Position numbers and translations under genes: made by a program
DNA from: Alistipes sp.
GTDB lineage: Bacteria; Bacteroidota; Bacteroidia; Bacteroidales; Rikenellaceae
Assembly: GCA_017398555.1 (NCBI GenBank)
Contig: JAFQFV010000005.1
Coordinates: 1-64,000 of the forward strand
DNA length: 64,000 bases
Reading direction: 5' to 3'
In this document: in pieces, positions 60,343 to 64,000 of the stretch
Numbering within the stretch: the first letter of the stretch is position 1
Layout of the letters: each line of letters begins with the position of its first letter
Notes under the pieces: generated by a model
Databases searched by the model: none
What the model was told of the DNA's origin: nothing
Seen by the model: only the letters and a program-made list of their open reading frames with translations

Positions 60343-62510
60343 TGAGTTTTAAGCACTACATATTCTCTCTGTTACTACTGCTCTTTACGCTGTGGAGTGG
60401 TCAGGCTATGGCTCAGATGGATGCAAGTACTCTGATGCGTGGCCAGCAGAACGCTGCGCGCGGTTTGGGCGGTATGCAGCAGCAGAACGGTATGGGTGGT
60501 TATGGCACAAACCCTTACGATACGGGTGAAAATGGCGAGGGGGCGCCTGAGGGTGAGCAGCAGGACTCGACAAAGAAGGAGAAGAAGCCGCGCAAGCCGC
60601 TGGAGTCCTACTTCTTCTCGGACTCTATTCGCTCGCTGAGAAACTTCCAGTGGACTATCGACCGCAATACAAATAAGGTTATGGTGGCACCGATAGATAC
60701 AACCCTTGCATTGTGGCGTTTGGACTATCCGCACCAGCATAAGCGATTGGGAAATAACTCTACAGGCGGTCTGGGTCAGGCTTCGGAGGAGGTAAACTAC
60801 TTTGAGCGCACCACTTCGCGTGACTTTACCTTCGCTCAGCCGTATGATACCTACGCATATAGCCTCGACAATGTTCCATTCTACAATATGAAGCATCCAT
60901 ATATCTGGATGACATACCTCGAGTCGGGTCAGAAACGCTATCGTGAGGAGCACTTTGAGATAACCGCTTCGCAGAATATCAACCCTTCAACCTCCTTTGC
61001 GCTCAACTATAAGGCGCGAGGTGCAAAGGGTAAGTATGAGCGCTCCCGAATCAAAAATCAGAACTTTGCCGGCACCTTTGCCCATACAGGTCGCCGCTAC
61101 TCTGTCCACGCAGCCTTTCTGCATAACCATATCGAGCAGCAGGAGAATGGCGGTGTAGTTGGTAATTGGGCTATTGCCGATACTGTCTTTGAGATGCCGT
61201 CAGGTGTGCCTATGCGCCTTGCATCTGCCGAGGCAAGCAACCTCTATCGTAATACATCCTTCTTCATTAAGCAGTCTATCGGTATCCCGCTGATGCGTAT
61301 GACTGAGCGAGACTTCTCTATGGCGGAGCTCTCGGCTGTATATATCGGCCACCTGTTTGAGTACAACTCGTGGAGCAAACTCTATCAGGATAAGTACTCT
61401 ACATATACCGATGAGCGATATGAACGTAACGAGGATGGCTCGTTCAAGTCGCATACCGATACCTACTACAAGGATTGGTTCCTCAACCCTACACAGACAC
61501 GTGACTCACTTGCCGAGCGAAGAATTACTAACCGCCTCTTTATTCAGGCGCAGCCGTGGGATAGAAATGGTGTTGTCGGAACTATTGATGGAGGAGTCGG
61601 TTTAGACCTCTATAGATACTCGCAATTTGCCCTTCAGGACTACCTGACAGGTAAGTTGGAGCGAGTGAAGAAGAGCGCTTGGTTTGCCTATGCCGGTATC
61701 GACGGCAAGGTGCGAAAGTATGTCGATTATGGAGCATCCTTCAAGATATATCCGTCGGGCTATCGTGGCGGAGACTTCGACTTGAGGGCTCACGCGGCAT
61801 TTACGGCATTTATCAAGGGAAAACCATTTACCCTCTCGGGCGAGTTCTCGCAGACAGCCACCTCGGCGGGCTATTGGATGGATAATTGGTACTCCAACCA
61901 CTATATGTGGAACAATAACTTCGGCAAGGAGCACGAAACCCGATTTAATGTCGCCTTTACCGTGCCTGACCACGGTATAGAACTCGGCTTCTGGCAGAGC
62001 GTTGTCAATAATAAGATATACTACGGCGCCGACTGTAAGCCTGCACAGCACGACGGAACAGTGAGCCTTACAAGTATATATGCCCAAAAGGACTTTACTA
62101 TCAAGGGCCTGCACCTGAACCACCGCGTATTGGTTCAGCTTACATCCGATAGACACGTTGTACCTGTGCCGCTCGTCTCGGCCTTCCTCTCATACTACTA
62201 TGAGTTCTGGGTTAAGCGAGATGTGCTACGCGTGCAGATAGGTCTGGATGGTAGATTTAATACAAAGTATTATGCCCGCGGATATAACCCTGCACTCTCT
62301 GTCTTCTATAATCAGGATGAGATAGAGATTGGTAACTATCCGTATATCGATGCCTTTGTTGCTGCTAAGTGGAAGCGTATGCGTATCCTGCTTAAGTATC
62401 AGCACCTTAACAACAACCTCTTCGGTAATGGCGAGGCCTTCCAAATTGCGCGTTATCCGCTCAATCCTGGTATGTTTAAGATTGGTATTTCGTGGGCATT
62501 TTACGATTAA
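60342..62510 (+). CDS. Putative Porin_10-type outer-membrane barrel
   Basis: The 722-aa product has a signal peptide (MSFKHYIFSLLLLLFTLWSGQAMA). A low-complexity Gln/Gly/Glu region (about 25-85, MQQQNGMGGYGTNPYDTG...) is followed by SYFFSDSIRSLRNFQWTIDRNTNKVMVAPIDTTL and a long run of amphipathic strands. This fits the putative porins common in Bacteroidota (PF14121). The last residues, MFKIGISWAFYD, form a barrel closing strand. It overlaps pssA by 1 base. Confidence 0.82.
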   Translation: MSFKHYIFSLLLLLFTLWSGQAMAQMDASTLMRGQQNAARGLGGMQQQNGMGGYGTNPYDTGENGEGAPEGEQQDSTKKEKKPRKPLESYFFSDSIRSLRNFQWTIDRNTNKVMVAPIDTTLALWRLDYPHQHKRLGNNSTGGLGQASEEVNYFERTTSRDFTFAQPYDTYAYSLDNVPFYNMKHPYIWMTYLESGQKRYREEHFEITASQNINPSTSFALNYKARGAKGKYERSRIKNQNFAGTFAHTGRRYSVHAAFLHNHIEQQENGGVVGNWAIADTVFEMPSGVPMRLASAEASNLYRNTSFFIKQSIGIPLMRMTERDFSMAELSAVYIGHLFEYNSWSKLYQDKYSTYTDERYERNEDGSFKSHTDTYYKDWFLNPTQTRDSLAERRITNRLFIQAQPWDRNGVVGTIDGGVGLDLYRYSQFALQDYLTGKLERVKKSAWFAYAGIDGKVRKYVDYGASFKIYPSGYRGGDFDLRAHAAFTAFIKGKPFTLSGEFSQTATSAGYWMDNWYSNHYMWNNNFGKEHETRFNVAFTVPDHGIELGFWQSVVNNKIYYGADCKPAQHDGTVSLTSIYAQKDFTIKGLHLNHRVLVQLTSDRHVVPVPLVSAFLSYYYEFWVKRDVLRVQIGLDGRFNTKYYARGYNPALSVFYNQDEIEIGNYPYIDAFVAAKWKRMRILLKYQHLNNNLFGNGEAFQIARYPLNPGMFKIGISWAFYD

Positions 62511-62540
62511 TTTGCCGTGTATTTGTTGTGAAAAGGCAGC

Positions 62541-62727
62541 ATTTACTTCCGCTAACGCGATATGTCAGCAATGGGCAGTACGCCTTGTACAGCCCATTGC
62601 CTCCAATCGCGCCGAGCGTTAATCCTCCTTCGGAGTCTTTTCGCTGCTTCGTCTTAGCAATTCAAACAAGTTTGATTGCATTCGACTTAATCGCAGCGTT
62701 GTAACTACACCACTCTGACGACAAATG
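62541..62727. repeat. Copy 2 of the dispersed structured intergenic element
   Basis: Hairpin GCAATGGGC (62568-62576) with GCCCATTGC (62592-62600), an A-A mismatch, then GTAC (62578-62581) with GTAC (62587-62590). CGCGAT/ATCGCG extends it outward. The copy ends with CACTCTGACGA (62711-62721). The inner region contains CTCC/GGAG, a GCAATTCAAAC/GTTTGATTGC near-palindrome, and GCTGC/GCAGC pairing. Outside it, ACACCACTC (62707-62715) pairs with GAGTGGTGT (62740-62748). The 62519-62794 gap holds no credible gene. Confidence 0.7.
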
Positions 62728-62794
62728 AGTGCATAAATTGAGTGGTGTGCAGAGATAGCATAGTATCTGCGGCAATAAATATCAATTCGTGTAA

Positions 62795-63472
62795 ATGAAG
62801 AGAATCAAGAGATATATCCCATTTATCTACATCGCCTTTGTGACGCTCTTTTTGGTGTTTGTGCCAATGAGTAAGCGTGGCTACAATGTTGTTGAGATGG
62901 AGCCGGAGCAGTTGCTGGCTGAGGGGGAGTATATCATATCCCCTTATGATGATATTTTCCGTCGTGTGTCACGTCGTCACAATCTCGATTGGCGATTGAT
63001 GTCGGCTATAGCATATTGCGAGTCGCGATTTAATGCTCAGGCCTGCTCTCCGCGCGGAGCGGTGGGGTTGATGCAGGTAATGCCTCACATTGCCCGCCAT
63101 TGGGATGTGACGGCCGAAGAGCTTCTCGACCCGGCGATAAATATCGATGTGGCGTGTCGTCTTTATAAGTCCACGCAGAAGCAGTTGCGTCTATCTAAGC
63201 AGGTGGCGGAGTATGACCGCATAGCCTTTACCATTGCCGGCTATAATTGTGGTGCATCGAGGGTTACGGATGCCCGCAACCTTGCCGAGTACTATGAGGA
63301 GCAGAAGAACGATTGGCAGACGGTGTGTGAGTATATGTTACTACTCTCGGAGGAGGAGTTTTATAACCACGAGGCAGTTGTCGCTGGCCGCTTTAAGGAG
63401 CCGCACATCACTGCTGCCTACACAAATAAGGTGCTCAACCGTTATGAACGGTATAAAGCAATTACAGAGTAA
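62795..63472 (+). CDS. Membrane-anchored lytic transglycosylase
   Basis: The 225-aa product has an N-terminal hydrophobic anchor (YIPFIYIAFVTLFLVFVPM) and a SLT-type catalytic domain: WRLMSAIAYCESRFNAQACSPRGAVGLMQVMPHIA with the catalytic Glu in CESRFN, and FTIAGYNCGASRVTDA. It cleaves the MurNAc-GlcNAc bond with anhydro-ring formation. The MltF-type substrate-binding domain found in longer relatives is missing, so this is a short, catalytic-domain form. Confidence 0.88.
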   Translation: MKRIKRYIPFIYIAFVTLFLVFVPMSKRGYNVVEMEPEQLLAEGEYIISPYDDIFRRVSRRHNLDWRLMSAIAYCESRFNAQACSPRGAVGLMQVMPHIARHWDVTAEELLDPAINIDVACRLYKSTQKQLRLSKQVAEYDRIAFTIAGYNCGASRVTDARNLAEYYEEQKNDWQTVCEYMLLLSEEEFYNHEAVVAGRFKEPHITAAYTNKVLNRYERYKAITE

Positions 63473-63473
63473 T

Positions 63474-63507
63474 AAAAAAAGAGGGGTTCACGAACCCCTC
63501 TTTTTTG
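63474..63507. terminator. Bidirectional intrinsic terminator
   Basis: An A-run and GAGGGGTTC (63481-63489) pair with GAACCCCTC (63492-63500) and a T-run. It lies between the convergent transglycosylase and cysS genes. Confidence 0.88.
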
Positions 63508-64000
63508 TTACTCAATCTCCCAATCGAAGCCATCCTTGCGATCCTTTACTCGGATGCCGATAGCTGTCAGCTTATCTCGAATTTGATCGGAGAGCGCCCA
63601 ATTCTTTGCCGCCTTTGCCTCAAGGCGCATATTGAGCAACATCTCCACAAGCGGAGTGACCATATCTTTGCCGCCCGATGCAGCCGCCTTCTCATCCTTA
63701 AGACCGAGAATGTCGAATACCCAACGGTTTACAGTCGCCTTCAGAGCCTCCAAATCCTCTGCGGTAGCTGTCTGGCTGCCATCTGCAAGCGAGTTGAAGA
63801 TCTTCACATAGTCAAACAGTGCAGAGATAACCATTGGAGAGTTCAAATCGTCAGCCATAGCCGCCTCGCAACGCTCTGCGAGCTCTGCTGCATTGAAAGA
63901 GGTGGTCGCTGCTGGCTTTGCCTTACCAAGAGCCTCAATGCCCTTCATCAGTCGGTCAAGACCCTTCTCGGCAGCCTTCAGAGCATCATTCGAGAAGTCG
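63508..64000 (-). CDS. cysS: CysS, cysteinyl-tRNA synthetase (C-terminal part; 5' end outside window)
   Basis: The visible 164 residues read in frame to the window edge (DFSNDALKAAEKGLDRLMKG...). They match the CysS helical domain after the catalytic core: the NDALKAAEKGL-type helix, DDLNSPMVISALFDYVKIFN, and the C-terminal ALSDQIRDKLTAIGIRVKDRKDGFDWEIE, characteristic of the family. The catalytic N-terminal part with HIGH and KMSKS lies beyond the window. A shared terminator follows it. Confidence 0.92.
   Translation of the reverse strand, partial: DFSNDALKAAEKGLDRLMKGIEALGKAKPAATTSFNAAELAERCEAAMADDLNSPMVISALFDYVKIFNSLADGSQTATAEDLEALKATVNRWVFDILGLKDEKAAASGGKDMVTPLVEMLLNMRLEAKAAKNWALSDQIRDKLTAIGIRVKDRKDGFDWEIE

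Overview
The window is chromosomal DNA from a member of the Bacteroidota, most likely order Bacteroidales. An Alistipes/Rikenellaceae-type organism is my guess and is not proven by anything here. The evidence is phylum-specific: Bacteroidetes promoters (TTTG, 19-20 bp, TAnnTTTG) before many genes, a SusC/SusD pair, a GldE-type protein, a DUF4290 protein, Porin_10-like and SPOR proteins, a long Ala/Glu-rich S16 tail and few Shine-Dalgarno sites. No phage, insertion sequence, CRISPR array or rRNA was seen. It is mostly a housekeeping region with some odd protein variants and several palindrome-rich intergenic elements.

Layout. 1-1000: end of a gene, a tRNA-Leu(UAG) and an outer-membrane barrel protein. 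1063-10968 (+): end of the division/cell-wall cluster (murG, murC, ftsQ, ftsA, ftsZ), then gldE-like, a phosphopantetheinyl transferase and a MATE transporter, all tightly spaced. 10970-19155 (-): priA, dnaB, a comF-ktrA-ktrB (trkH) operon and a DUF2156-GNAT fusion. 19240-23310 (-): nadC, a two-repeat lipoprotein and a TonB-dependent receptor. 23408-28074 (-): nitroreductase, folA, thyA, lpxH, a TlpA-like protein without its cysteines and a DUF4290 protein. 28234-29376 (+): a reduced sigma-54 activator. 29425-33199 (-): Cys-rich lipoprotein, SPOR protein, lipoprotein, menG, LolC/E-like permease, guanine deaminase. 33365-37872 (+): Zn-peptidase, alkaline phosphatase, PAP2 phosphatase, lysS.

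37873-49466: tpiA, queA and a SusC/SusD/giant-lipoprotein operon, separated by the most unusual intergenic DNA of the window: a 13-bp inverted repeat next to tpiA, a 236-bp structured element and a three-armed cruciform between tpiA and queA, and a 33-bp direct repeat enclosing a palindromic insert before rpsP. 49467-50502: rpsP-rimM. 50554-59555 (-): a six-gene operon read manC, murF, amylase, OPT transporter, pepT, nadE. 59632-62510 (+): pssA and a porin. A second copy of the structured element lies at 62541-62727, before a lytic transglycosylase. The window ends inside cysS.

The best leads are: the dispersed two-copy element (38852-39087 and 62541-62727), whose conserved hairpin shows compensating base changes; the insert that splits a duplicated piece of the rpsP promoter; NadE with its glutaminase Cys replaced by Gly; a KtrA that is only the nucleotide-binding half; a sigma-54 activator with a shortened receiver, GAFTSA loop and no HTH; FtsQ with a charged insertion; and promoter-to-start spacings that predict leaderless mRNAs.
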